A DNA stretch of 64,000 nt from Methylobacterium sp. E-045. Its GTDB lineage: Bacteria; Pseudomonadota; Alphaproteobacteria; Rhizobiales; Beijerinckiaceae. Below, piece after piece: positions 24,899 through 33,003 of this stretch (its first letter is position 1; each line of letters begins with the position of its first letter). Made by a program: the position numbers and the translations under genes. The stretch covers positions 1-64,000 of the forward strand of contig NZ_JAKSYE010000026.1 of assembly GCF_022829685.1 (NCBI RefSeq), given 5' to 3'. Under the pieces are notes generated by a model. It was not told the DNA's origin. It saw only the letters and a list, made by a program, of their open reading frames with translations, and did no database searches.

Positions 24899-25477
24899 TT
24901 ACTCGAAGGTGGCCTGGGCTTCCTCACCCGATGCCGACGCGACAAGTTTCTTTCGGATCGATACAGCCAGGCCATCAGCTTCCAGCATTAAGTCAAATAT
25001 CTCGGTTCGGATTTTGATGAAGCGGGCAAAGTCTTCCGGCGCGATGGCCTGCATTGCCTCCTGCGTGAGGGGTACTGAGAGGCTGTTTTTGAGAAACAGC
25101 TCGATCCGCTCGGCTCTAACGGGGGCCTCATCTGATGCGACCGCTTGCAGCAAATCTCGCCAGGGACGCTTGCCCTTCTTTTCGTTGCAAGTCCGACAGC
25201 ACGGAACAAGGTTTCGTACCTGATGCCCGTACCCAGAGAACTCCCCCTTCACCACGCGACTGAATACGTGGTCCCAGGTGGCTGCGGCACCTCCGCAGTA
25301 GACGCATTCAAGCTCGCCATCGGGGTCTTGCCCGAGGTCCCGTAGCCCTGCGGCAACCTCCTCTCTGACATACGTATCGAACGGCGCAAGCGCGGAGGCG
25401 AAGGCCGCTGAGAAGGTGCTTTTCCTTCCCATGATCGTCTGGCCTTTGAGATGTTTCTTGATGCCTTCGATGCGCAT
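24899..25477 (-). CDS. HNH endonuclease-domain protein
   Basis: A 192-residue HNH protein. A zinc-ribbon HNH core runs from ECVYCGGAAATWDHVFSRVV to VRNLVPCCRTCNEKKGKR (residues about 62-110), with CxxC pairs and the catalytic DH in TWDHV. The start at 25477 is preferred because GGAAGG lies 9 bp upstream; a further ATG at 25432 is the alternative. HNH proteins of this type act in restriction, homing or phage packaging. No methyltransferase lies nearby, so the role is unknown; defence or element mobility are both possible. Confidence 0.82.
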   Translation of the reverse strand: MRIEGIKKHLKGQTIMGRKSTFSAAFASALAPFDTYVREEVAAGLRDLGQDPDGELECVYCGGAAATWDHVFSRVVKGEFSGYGHQVRNLVPCCRTCNEKKGKRPWRDLLQAVASDEAPVRAERIELFLKNSLSVPLTQEAMQAIAPEDFARFIKIRTEIFDLMLEADGLAVSIRKKLVASASGEEAQATFE

Positions 25478-25632
25478 GGTGCCCTTCCGATTTGCCGTCG
25501 TTCCCTCAGTGTGCACAAGCGATCAGGGAGGGGCCATCAGGTTCGGCCTGAGGGAAACCCGGCGGCGGGCATAGGGGGGACATGCTGATCCGCCGGTGCG
25601 AGTATGGCGTCTTAAATGTGTGACCCCTTGGA

Positions 25633-26343
25633 TTGTTTGCAAAATCCCTCCAAGGTGGCTTAGCATTCAGCACGCCCGTACTTAAGAACCTATTGCAGGG
25701 TGGCAGGGAAGCTTTTGTGACTGGTCAGCGATTAAGCAGCAGCCTCAGGCTTACAAGGTGCCCGCATTGCCAAATTGCTAACCCGCACTTGCCTATGCTC
25801 TGGGCTCCCGAGCAAACTGCGCGATCTGATGGGTGGCAACAGGAAGTTTGGACCTGCTTTGTATGCACGTCATGCGGAGGAGTAACGAGTACTCGGTCAA
25901 AGAGTGCCGGGGATGGATCAAGAGCAATCTCTAACATCTACCCTGAGCCTAAGGCGGCCCATTCAGATATTCCCGATACTGCGCGACGTTTCTTGCAGCA
26001 AGCAATCGAGACACTTCATGCCCCGGACGCTGCCGCAGTGATGGCCGGCAGTGCTGTCGATTCAATGCTTAAGTCGTTAGGATACGATGGCGGCTCAGTT
26101 TATAGTCGTATTGAGAAAGCGGTAGGCGATAACGTATTGACACAGAATATGGGTGAGTGGGCGCACTCCGTCCGGCTCGGATCAAATCGTCCTCGGCATG
26201 CCGATGCGGAGCAGCCTCACGTCTCGCCTGCGGAGGCCAAGCGTTCCGTCGAATTTGCTGAAGCTCTTGGGCAGTTCCTCTTTGTCCTTAAGGCACAGAT
26301 CGACAGGGCGCTTGCCCAGGCAGAAGCTGCAAAGTCAGCGTAA
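25633..26343 (+). CDS. DUF4145-domain protein
   Basis: The 236-residue product carries an N-terminal zinc ribbon (CPHC near residue 45 and CFVCTSCGG near 75) followed by the DUF4145 domain (about 110-220): DTARRFLQQAIETLHAPDAA, MAGSAVDSMLKSLGY, and RPRHADAEQPHVSPAEAK. DUF4145 is often fused or adjacent to restriction endonucleases and other defence genes. The start is uncertain: the frame opens at a TTG (25633), but an internal GTG near 25716 would leave the zinc ribbon intact. The gene diverges from the HNH gene. Confidence 0.75.
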   Translation: MFAKSLQGGLAFSTPVLKNLLQGGREAFVTGQRLSSSLRLTRCPHCQIANPHLPMLWAPEQTARSDGWQQEVWTCFVCTSCGGVTSTRSKSAGDGSRAISNIYPEPKAAHSDIPDTARRFLQQAIETLHAPDAAAVMAGSAVDSMLKSLGYDGGSVYSRIEKAVGDNVLTQNMGEWAHSVRLGSNRPRHADAEQPHVSPAEAKRSVEFAEALGQFLFVLKAQIDRALAQAEAAKSA

Positions 26344-26347
26344 GGGC

Positions 26348-26728
26348 CTACGCGATCTCAATGCGAGGCAACCTGCCTACCGCATCCGCCATCGCCTTCA
26401 CTGTCACCTCGCCGTAGGCATCGCCGGCCGTCCTCGGCGCGTGCCCCTGGATCGCATCAAGTACCCGGTCGCCCATTCCGGCTTCACCGCCAATCGTCTT
26501 GAAGTGGTGACGCCAAGCATGGTTCGGGGCAACCCTCGGGTCGGGCACGACAGCCCGCGCAAACTCCGCCAAGCGGTTCTTCAAGCCCTGAAGCGGTCCC
26601 AGCACCTCACCGTCCGGCCCCGGCCGTAGGAACAGGTAGTCGTCCTTCGCCTTCGCCGCGAACCGCCCGAAGCCCTGCCCAATGAGATGCGTGTGCAAGA
26701 CCACACCCTTGCGCACGCGTAGCTGCAT
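26348..26728 (-). pseudogene. Tyrosine integrase C-terminal fragment
   Basis: The 126-residue frame encodes only the C-terminal end of a phage-type tyrosine recombinase: NHAWRHHFKTIGGEAGMGDR (H-x-x-R-like box), then VLDAIQGHAPRTAGDAYGEV with the catalytic His and the tyrosine near GDAYG. The upstream catalytic Arg and the DNA-binding N-terminus are missing. It is probably debris of an earlier integration next to the present integrase. Confidence 0.75.
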
Positions 26729-26842
26729 CGTCCATCAATGTCCGATACGAGCCACTACAACTCATTTCGAAATGTGGGTGAAACATGGGCTAGCTGCCGA
26801 AACCATTTGGAGTTAGCTTCAAAACTCAGCCAACTAGCATCC

Positions 26843-28201
26843 TCAAGTGGCGGTAAGGATGTAGTCCTCTCCGCTGCCGACGCTTGTTGATAATGGAGAA
26901 TCAGTTGTGTGGACGAGTTCCGTGAGCGCGTCGGACCACGAATTGAGCGCTCGCCGCTTTTCCTTCGCGCGATCATAAAGATCATAGTGGCGGCCTGTAA
27001 CATCGCGTCGCTTGTGGTTTAGAACTGCACTCACATCCTCACTTGGACAGCCAAGGGCTGCGAGACGAGTGGCCACTGTTCGACGCAAATCATGGGGGGA
27101 TGGCGGTCCGGATGCCCAGCTTTGGGAAGCTTTCGATGCGGCCCCTACGCTGCTACCGAAACGTTGCATCGCGACGCTGAGAACGTGTCCCGATATCGGC
27201 TTACTGCGCGCCGACGGAGAGGGAAACAGAAAACGGCTAGTGCTATCAGCTAAGTTTATGGCCTCAGAGATGGTTTCGCGGGCGAGCCCGGAAAGTGGCG
27301 TGAAGTGCGCACAACCATTCTTAGACCTCGCAGTTGGCAGAACCCATCCAGCTCGTTCTGGATCGTCGATGTGGGAGAATTCTCCGCGCTCCGCCTGCGC
27401 GATCTCACTCACGCGAGCGCCCGTGAGAAGTGCGATCCGAAGAGCCAGCCCTACACGACGAGAAACCGGTGGGTTTACGATTCCATGCCAAAACAGCACC
27501 ACCTCTTCGTCTGTAAGTACCCTCCGGCCGATGTTCTCCGCCCCCCGCTTTCGAAGCCGCACGCACGGGTTTGCAGCAACCAGGTCCGCATCAACAGCGA
27601 AGCTATAAACAGAACTAATAAGCGCCTGGATACGATTTGCGTTAGTTGCGGTTCCCGCCGCCACCATCCCTTCGCAAAGGTCGATAACATCGCGACGTTG
27701 GATCTCATCGTATCGTCGGTCAGCCCATTTGGGCAGGACATGTAGTCGGAGATTTCGCTGGTCGGCCGGGGCTGACCGCTTGAAGCGTCGGGCGTGCTCA
27801 TTGAGATAGCGGTCGCTTAGTGCCCTAAACGTGTTGGATTTAGATGCCTCTCGCTCACGCCGTTTTTCTACCACAGGGTTGACGCCTGCGGAAACTGAGC
27901 GCCTCAGGCCGTTGGCGCGTTCCCGCGCGTCTGCGAGGCTTACTTCAGGGTACGACCCTATCGTGGCTCGAGTGACCCGGCCAGACCGAGGGTCACGGAA
28001 GCGAAAAGACCACGATCTAGCGCCACCTGACGTGACACGAAGCTCCAGTCCTTTGCACCGAGTGTCGCCCAGCTCGGTACGCCCGGATGGTGGAGGGGAG
28101 AAACCACGAACCAGTACGTCAGTAAGGGGCTTTTGCATTTTCAACCGGGGGCACAAGGGGGGCACAAAAGGTTGCTGATGGTAGCGCACCTCCTTGGACA
28201 C
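26843..28201 (-). CDS. P4-type tyrosine recombinase/integrase of the island
   Basis: A 452-residue integrase. The N-terminal DUF4102-like domain (GLELRVTSGGARSWSFRFRD) is followed by a SAM-like core-binding domain (about 135-230). The catalytic domain has Arg in LLTGARVSEIAQAE, H-x-x-R in HDLRRTVATRLAALG, His in LNHKRRDVTGRHYDLYDRAK and the nucleophilic Tyr in that same segment (HYDLY). The start may instead be at 28138 (MQKPLTDVLVRGF), closer to the usual family N-terminus. It lies 84 bp from a tRNA-Phe 3' fragment, its likely attachment site, and should drive integration and excision of the whole island. Confidence 0.95.
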   Translation of the reverse strand: MSKEVRYHQQPFVPPLCPRLKMQKPLTDVLVRGFSPPPSGRTELGDTRCKGLELRVTSGGARSWSFRFRDPRSGRVTRATIGSYPEVSLADARERANGLRRSVSAGVNPVVEKRREREASKSNTFRALSDRYLNEHARRFKRSAPADQRNLRLHVLPKWADRRYDEIQRRDVIDLCEGMVAAGTATNANRIQALISSVYSFAVDADLVAANPCVRLRKRGAENIGRRVLTDEEVVLFWHGIVNPPVSRRVGLALRIALLTGARVSEIAQAERGEFSHIDDPERAGWVLPTARSKNGCAHFTPLSGLARETISEAINLADSTSRFLFPSPSARSKPISGHVLSVAMQRFGSSVGAASKASQSWASGPPSPHDLRRTVATRLAALGCPSEDVSAVLNHKRRDVTGRHYDLYDRAKEKRRALNSWSDALTELVHTTDSPLSTSVGSGEDYILTAT

Positions 28202-28284
28202 CGCTAGACTGATATTACAACAATGACAGCGACTTAGCAGGATCCCTCAGGTCCCAGAACGTCCAGTGCAGTCCATGGTTACAT

Positions 28285-28331
28285 GACTGAAAATCGCAGT
28301 GTCGGCGGTTCGACTCCGTCCCTGGGCACCA
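28285..28331 (+). other. attR-like 3' fragment of tRNA-Phe (GAA)
   Basis: The 47 bases from GACTGAAAATCGCAG to CCCTGGGCACCA reproduce the anticodon loop (CTGAAAA, anticodon GAA), variable loop, T-arm (GGTTCGACTCC) and acceptor end with CCA of alphaproteobacterial tRNA-Phe. The 5' half upstream (28240-28284) does not form the D-arm or the matching acceptor strand, so this is a duplicated 3' end, not a tRNA gene. It is what P4-like integration leaves at the end distal to the intact tRNA. The intact copy is predicted left of the window. Confidence 0.85.
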
Positions 28332-28690
28332 TTTTTCTGACCTTGCCTTTGGCGTCAGAAACCTGAGTGCTTCCAGCGTGTTGAAACGAGGCGACGGTGT
28401 ACGCGTTCGGCTCGTATGCCCGGTGAGGCGCTCCGATTCCTCCGTCCGGCAGGTCGTGCCGCGCATCCCCTCGGACGGGCGTCGTCCATCGCCTGGTCGA
28501 ACGCTCACGACCTCGCTGCGAGCCGATAAGGCCCTGCGATGCGCCCGCAACGCAGCCCTCGCCGCGGCTTGACGCCCCGCGCCCTCGCCGGCCAAGCTGC
28601 CGCCGCCCGAGACAGGGCACGGGCCGCGCACCCGATACCGGGCAGGCCCCGCCGCCGCTGACGTTCCCCTTCTCGAGAGACGCGTCCAGA
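28332..28690. other. Intergenic chromosomal region right of the island
   Basis: No gene could be supported in these 360 bp. A T-run follows directly after the tRNA CCA (ATTTTTCTG), which would be the original tRNA terminator region. The rest is GC-rich and presumably contains the promoter of the exported protein at 28691. Confidence 0.35.
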
Positions 28691-29656
28691 ATGGTTCTTC
28701 CCCGCTTCCGCCGGGCCACCGGCCGGCTGCTCGCCCTCCTCGGGCTCCTCTCCGTCCCCCTTCTGCCGGCCCGCGCCGCCGAGGCGGTCTTCCCGCCCGC
28801 CGGTGCGATCGGCCTCGTGCCGCCCGCGGGCATGACGCCCGCCAAGAGCTTCGCCGGCTTCGAGCATCCCTCCGGCGCCTCCATCGTCATCGTGGCGATG
28901 CCGGCCGAGGCCTACGGTCAGCTCACCGACAAATTCACCCCCGATTCCCTGCGCGCGACCGGCTTTGCCGCCGTGGGCGCGGCCGAGGCGCTGCCGGTCG
29001 CCGGCGGCGAGGGCCGTGTCCTGCGCGGCAGCCAGTCGGCCAGGGGGATCGCCTATACCAAGTGGGTCGCGGTGGTGCGCGGCGGGGACGGCACCGGACT
29101 CGTCACCGTGCAGGTTCCCGAGGCGGCCCGCGGGCAGGTGCCGAACCAGGCGGTGGAGGCGGCGCTGGGCACGATCGCCTTCCGCTCCCCCGGCAGCGTC
29201 GCCGACCAGATCGCGGCCATGCCCTATGCGGTGGGGGATCTCGCCGGGTTCCGCCCGGTCCGCACGCTGATGGGGAACACCCTCCTGCTCACCGACGGTC
29301 CCAAGGACGTCGATCCCGAGGGTACCCAGACCCTCGTCATCGTGGCGCCCTCCCTCGGCAAGGCCCCGGTGGCCGCCGGCCAGCAGAGCGCCTTCGCCCG
29401 CAAGGCGCTGAGCACCCTCCGCGAGGTGCGGGACATCGCGGTCACGGACGAGAGCCGCACCACCGACGGCGGCGCGGTCCTCATCCGCCTGCGCGCCACC
29501 GGCAAGGACGTGCGGTCCGGCCGAAAGGCCGGGGTGAGCCAGACGATCCGTTTCGAGGGCAAGACCTACCTGCGGGTTATCGGTCTCGCCGGCGCGGACC
29601 GGCCGGACGCCCTCGCGCGGGTGGAGCGGGTCGCCGCCTCGGTGATTCCGCGCTGA
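28691..29656 (+). CDS. Exported hypothetical protein, 321 aa
   Basis: The N-terminus has a Sec signal peptide: basic residues, a hydrophobic core LLALLGLLSVPLLPARA and cleavage after ARA-AEA (about residue 31). The mature part is a two-repeat beta-rich protein. Similar segments occur around GFEHPSGASIVIVAMPAEAY and VGDLAGFRPVRTLMGNTLLL, with GxxF/TKW patterns, as in uncharacterised periplasmic proteins common in Methylobacterium and relatives. No enzymatic residues stand out. It is the first chromosomal gene right of the island and is transcribed toward the retron operon, with a 203-bp gap. Confidence 0.7.
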   Translation: MVLPRFRRATGRLLALLGLLSVPLLPARAAEAVFPPAGAIGLVPPAGMTPAKSFAGFEHPSGASIVIVAMPAEAYGQLTDKFTPDSLRATGFAAVGAAEALPVAGGEGRVLRGSQSARGIAYTKWVAVVRGGDGTGLVTVQVPEAARGQVPNQAVEAALGTIAFRSPGSVADQIAAMPYAVGDLAGFRPVRTLMGNTLLLTDGPKDVDPEGTQTLVIVAPSLGKAPVAAGQQSAFARKALSTLREVRDIAVTDESRTTDGGAVLIRLRATGKDVRSGRKAGVSQTIRFEGKTYLRVIGLAGADRPDALARVERVAASVIPR

Positions 29657-29859
29657 GCCTCCGGGGCGAAGCGGAGGGTGACCGGGCATCGGTCGCACAG
29701 GGCCCGCGAGGGTTGCCCCCGCGATCCCGCGGCGGCTAGACATCCCTGCGACCGGAACGCCGCACGTCGCCGGGCCGGTCGCCGCCTCTTCCCCGTCTCG
29801 CGAGGAGCCACGATGCAGAGACCAGCGGATCGCAGCGACGCCCGGCGCGGGGCGGGTGC

Positions 29860-32800
29860 ATGAGGGTCGTCCGCACGGCGCGCCTCCACTTGAAGGACGG
29901 CGCCTCCGACAAGGTCTACGAGGTCGACCTCGTGGAGAACGACGCGGTCGCCGCGCCCGAGCGCTTCCTCGTCAATATCCGCTACGGACGGCGTGGCGCG
30001 ATCCTGCGCGAAGGATCGAAGACGGGCCGGCCGATCACCGCCGATGCCGCCGCGAAGGTGTTCGACAGCGTGGTCGTCGCGAAGGTCAACGGCGGCTACC
30101 GCCGGAGCGACCCGGCCGCCGTCCCCGGACCGGCGGTCGAGGCGGGATCGCGCGAGGCCGGCCCCCCGGTTGGGGGGCGCGAGGGTGTCCTTCTCGCGCG
30201 GCTGGCCTCCTCCCGTCGCGCGCCGTGGCCGGAGAAGGATCGGGAACGCCTGCTCTGGCGCATCGGCCAGCTCCGGATCGCGCAAGCGGAGCCGGACCTC
30301 GTCGCCCTGGCGCGGGAATTGGGACCGGCGGGGGCGAGCTACGCCCTGGTCTGGGCCCTCGCCCGCGCCGTGGGGGGCAAGGCGGCACCGATCCTCGAGG
30401 CCGTGGCGGCCGAGACGGGCAGCGTCGTGATCCGCGATCTCGTCCGCTTCGCCCTGGTCTCGCCGCTGATGGGCGCGCAGAGGCGCCCCTCGGGCGAGGA
30501 GGCGGACCTGCCCGACACCATCGCCTGGCCGGCCGACGCCGGCGACGCGGCCGGCCTCGTCGCGGCGCTGACCGCCCTCGCCAGGGGCAAGCCCCTCGCC
30601 GTCGGGCCGGCGCTGGTGGCGCTGGGCCGCCGCGCGCAGGACCACGCCGCGCTGCATGCGGGCCTCTGCGCCGCGCTCCCGCTCTTGCCCGCCCGGCCGC
30701 CCTACCTGATCGGCCTGCGCCGCCTCTTCAAACATGCGGAGATGGCCGACGATGCCGCCCTCTTCGGCGCCACCGCCCTCCGGCTCGAGACCGCGAAGGC
30801 GATGTACAAATCCGGCGACAGGACCTTCTACTCGTCCGAGCTGCGGCAGGTCGTCGTGGTGCGGGATGCGCGCAGCGGCCCGCAGGCGCGGATCGGCCTG
30901 TCCTCGGCCACCTCCCTCTACCTCAAGCGCCGGATCTGGCGGGCCCTGCGCAAGCGCGGCGAGGTCGGCGATCCGGCCTTCGCCGAGATGGCCGCCGGCC
31001 TGCTGCTGAGACTTCGGCCGGAGGATCTCGGTCCGCGCACGCTCTCGACCCTGTGGCGGCGTCAAGAGAACGGCGCCTGGGGCCGCGAGCCTCGCCTGCG
31101 CGGACCGCTCGCGACCCAATGGGCGGCGAGCCATCTCCTGTTCCGTCATGCCCCGCAGGCACGGCCGCGCTCGGGCTCGGCCACGTTCTTCCTCGGTGCC
31201 GACACCGACCTCGACTCGCCGGACGAGGCCTTCCCCGACCTCTGGAGCGCGCGGCCCGACCTCGCCCTGCGTCTCGCCACGGAGGGGCGGATCGACCCCG
31301 TGGCGATGCTGGGACTTCGGGTCCTGAGGGCGGACACCGCCGCCTGCGCCGGTCTGGATGCCGCCGCGATCGGTCGCCTGCTCGGCGCATCCCTCCCCGC
31401 CGTCGCGGCCCTCGGCCTGGCAATCGCGCGGGAACGGCTCGCCCGGGGCGGGGCCGATCCTGACCTCCTCGCCGTCCTCGTCCAGGCCCGGTTCCCAGAG
31501 GCGCGGAGGCTCGCCCTGCAGCGGATCGAGGCCGAGGCGGCGCTGCCCTGGTCGAGCCCGGCCTTGGCCTTCGCGCTGCTCACGAGTCCCGCGCCGGAGG
31601 TCGAGGCCGCGCTCCTCCCCCTCGCCCGCGGGCGCAGCCTCCCGGCCGAGGTCGCCGGGCCTCTGGCGGACCGGCTGGTGGCGTGGCTGCGGGCGATGCC
31701 GCCCGTCCTCGACGCGGATGCGGTGGCGTCGATCCGGGCCATGCGGTCCGGCCTGCCGCTGCTCTGGCCGGCCCACGACATGCCGGTGGCCGGGCACGAC
31801 GTCGCCGCGCTGATGGCGCATCCGGCACCGGAGATGATGGCCGCGGGCGTCGCGCTGCTGGCCCTGTCCGGCACCGATGCCGACGGGCTGCCCGCCGAGC
31901 GGTTCTACGCCCTGATCGGATCGGACTCCGTGGACGTGCGGGACGCCGCCCTCGGCCTCCTGGCACGCCTCGACGACGCGCGCCTCGGCCGATACGCGGA
32001 CCTCATCCGCGCCTTCGCCTGCGGGCCTTCGCCCGTCCTGCGGAAGGCCGCGCGGCCCCTGGTCAAGCGCCTCGTCGAGGCCGATCCGGACGGCGCCGGC
32101 CCCCTGGCGCAATCCTTCATTGCGAGCCTGTTCCGCACAGCGCCCGACGACCGGTTCGTCGCCGACACGGTGGCGCTCCTGAGCGAGGCGATGCCCGGGG
32201 AACTCGCCGCCCTGGATCCCGGCACCCTGTGGCGCCTCCTCCAGGCGCAGGCCAAGGGCGCGCAGCGCCTCGGGGCGATCGTGCTGGCCGAGCGGGAGCC
32301 GGGCATCTTCAGCGTGCGCCAGATCGCGCGGCTCGGCGGGCATTCGCACCTCGCTGTGCGGCAATGGGCGATGGCCGCCTATCTCGCCGAGCCGGCCCGC
32401 TTCCAGGCCGAGGCGGCCGAGGCCGTCCTCCTCGTCGAGAGCGACTGGCCGGAGACGCTCGCCTTCGCGGAGATCCATTTCGCGACCTGGCCGGAGGAGG
32501 CCTGGACGCCGGAGGCGCTTTCCGTCGTCACCGACAGCGTCAAGCCGGAGGTCCTGGCCTTCGCCCGCCGGCTCCTGCGCAGCCGTCTGCGGCCGGGGGA
32601 GGCGGATGCCCAGATCCTGCGCCTCCTCGAACATCCCTCGCCCTCGATGCACCTCCTGGTGACCGAGCTACTGACGGCGGAGGCCGTGGCCGGCGAGGAC
32701 GCCTTCGCGCGGCTGGTGCCCCTCGCCCGCATCGTCATGCTGCAGGTGCTGACGGGCCGGACCGCCAAGGACAGGATGGCCGCCTTCCTGAAGGGGGAGG

Positions 32801-33003
32801 CCCTGCGCAGCCGGGAGCGGGCGCACCGTTTGCTGCCCTTCTTCGCCGACCTGTCCCTGAGCGGCACGGCCCGCGACCGCAGCGCCGCGATCCTGGCCCT
32901 GCGCGACATCGCCGACGCCCATCCGGATCTCGGGACGCCCCTCGTCCGGCGGCCCTCCGCGGCGCGGCCCGTCGCCGGATCCCTGTCGGAGCGAGCCCGA
33001 TGA
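29860..33003 (+). CDS. WGR-domain alpha-solenoid protein of the retron locus
   Basis: A 1047-residue protein. Residues 1-82 form a WGR domain: ARLHLKDGASDKVYEVDLVE, then FLVNIRYGRRGAILREGSKT (Tyr in place of the family Trp), and VVVAKVNGGYRR. WGR domains read DNA ends or nucleic acids in PARPs and in MolR-type proteins. The remainder (about 110-1040) is a long series of helical repeats, typical of an ARM/HEAT solenoid. No catalytic motif is visible, so it is likely a scaffold or effector. Its stop overlaps the next start (ATGA), indicating coupling. In the published retron scheme the ARM-repeat protein of type XIII has this position. Confidence 0.85.
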   Translation: MRVVRTARLHLKDGASDKVYEVDLVENDAVAAPERFLVNIRYGRRGAILREGSKTGRPITADAAAKVFDSVVVAKVNGGYRRSDPAAVPGPAVEAGSREAGPPVGGREGVLLARLASSRRAPWPEKDRERLLWRIGQLRIAQAEPDLVALARELGPAGASYALVWALARAVGGKAAPILEAVAAETGSVVIRDLVRFALVSPLMGAQRRPSGEEADLPDTIAWPADAGDAAGLVAALTALARGKPLAVGPALVALGRRAQDHAALHAGLCAALPLLPARPPYLIGLRRLFKHAEMADDAALFGATALRLETAKAMYKSGDRTFYSSELRQVVVVRDARSGPQARIGLSSATSLYLKRRIWRALRKRGEVGDPAFAEMAAGLLLRLRPEDLGPRTLSTLWRRQENGAWGREPRLRGPLATQWAASHLLFRHAPQARPRSGSATFFLGADTDLDSPDEAFPDLWSARPDLALRLATEGRIDPVAMLGLRVLRADTAACAGLDAAAIGRLLGASLPAVAALGLAIARERLARGGADPDLLAVLVQARFPEARRLALQRIEAEAALPWSSPALAFALLTSPAPEVEAALLPLARGRSLPAEVAGPLADRLVAWLRAMPPVLDADAVASIRAMRSGLPLLWPAHDMPVAGHDVAALMAHPAPEMMAAGVALLALSGTDADGLPAERFYALIGSDSVDVRDAALGLLARLDDARLGRYADLIRAFACGPSPVLRKAARPLVKRLVEADPDGAGPLAQSFIASLFRTAPDDRFVADTVALLSEAMPGELAALDPGTLWRLLQAQAKGAQRLGAIVLAEREPGIFSVRQIARLGGHSHLAVRQWAMAAYLAEPARFQAEAAEAVLLVESDWPETLAFAEIHFATWPEEAWTPEALSVVTDSVKPEVLAFARRLLRSRLRPGEADAQILRLLEHPSPSMHLLVTELLTAEAVAGEDAFARLVPLARIVMLQVLTGRTAKDRMAAFLKGEALRSRERAHRLLPFFADLSLSGTARDRSAAILALRDIADAHPDLGTPLVRRPSAARPVAGSLSERAR

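Larger units (their letters stand above)
1..28331. mobile_element. tRNA-Phe integrated genomic island, left end outside window
   Basis: The right boundary is the tRNA-Phe fragment beside a P4-type integrase. Content is typical of islands: AlpA activator, Rep-like and DUF927 genes, two resolvases, integrase and IS remnants, CBASS-like and nuclease genes, and many genes of unknown function. Base composition is visibly lower in GC and patchier than right of 28331. The left boundary is not in the window; the IS21 remnants at 1-644 may be inside the island or mark later insertions. A nested structure of several elements is possible. Confidence 0.75.

Noticed and set aside
28279-28890. A 203-residue minus-strand frame spanning the tRNA fragment
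   Set aside because: It crosses the tRNA-Phe remnant and the start of a signal-peptide gene on the other strand; chance frame.
29566-32652. A 1028-residue open frame on the minus strand opposite the WGR-solenoid gene
   Set aside because: It is antisense to a gene with a recognisable WGR domain and lies in very GC-rich DNA where long antisense frames are common; its Arg/Gly/Glu-rich product has no domain.
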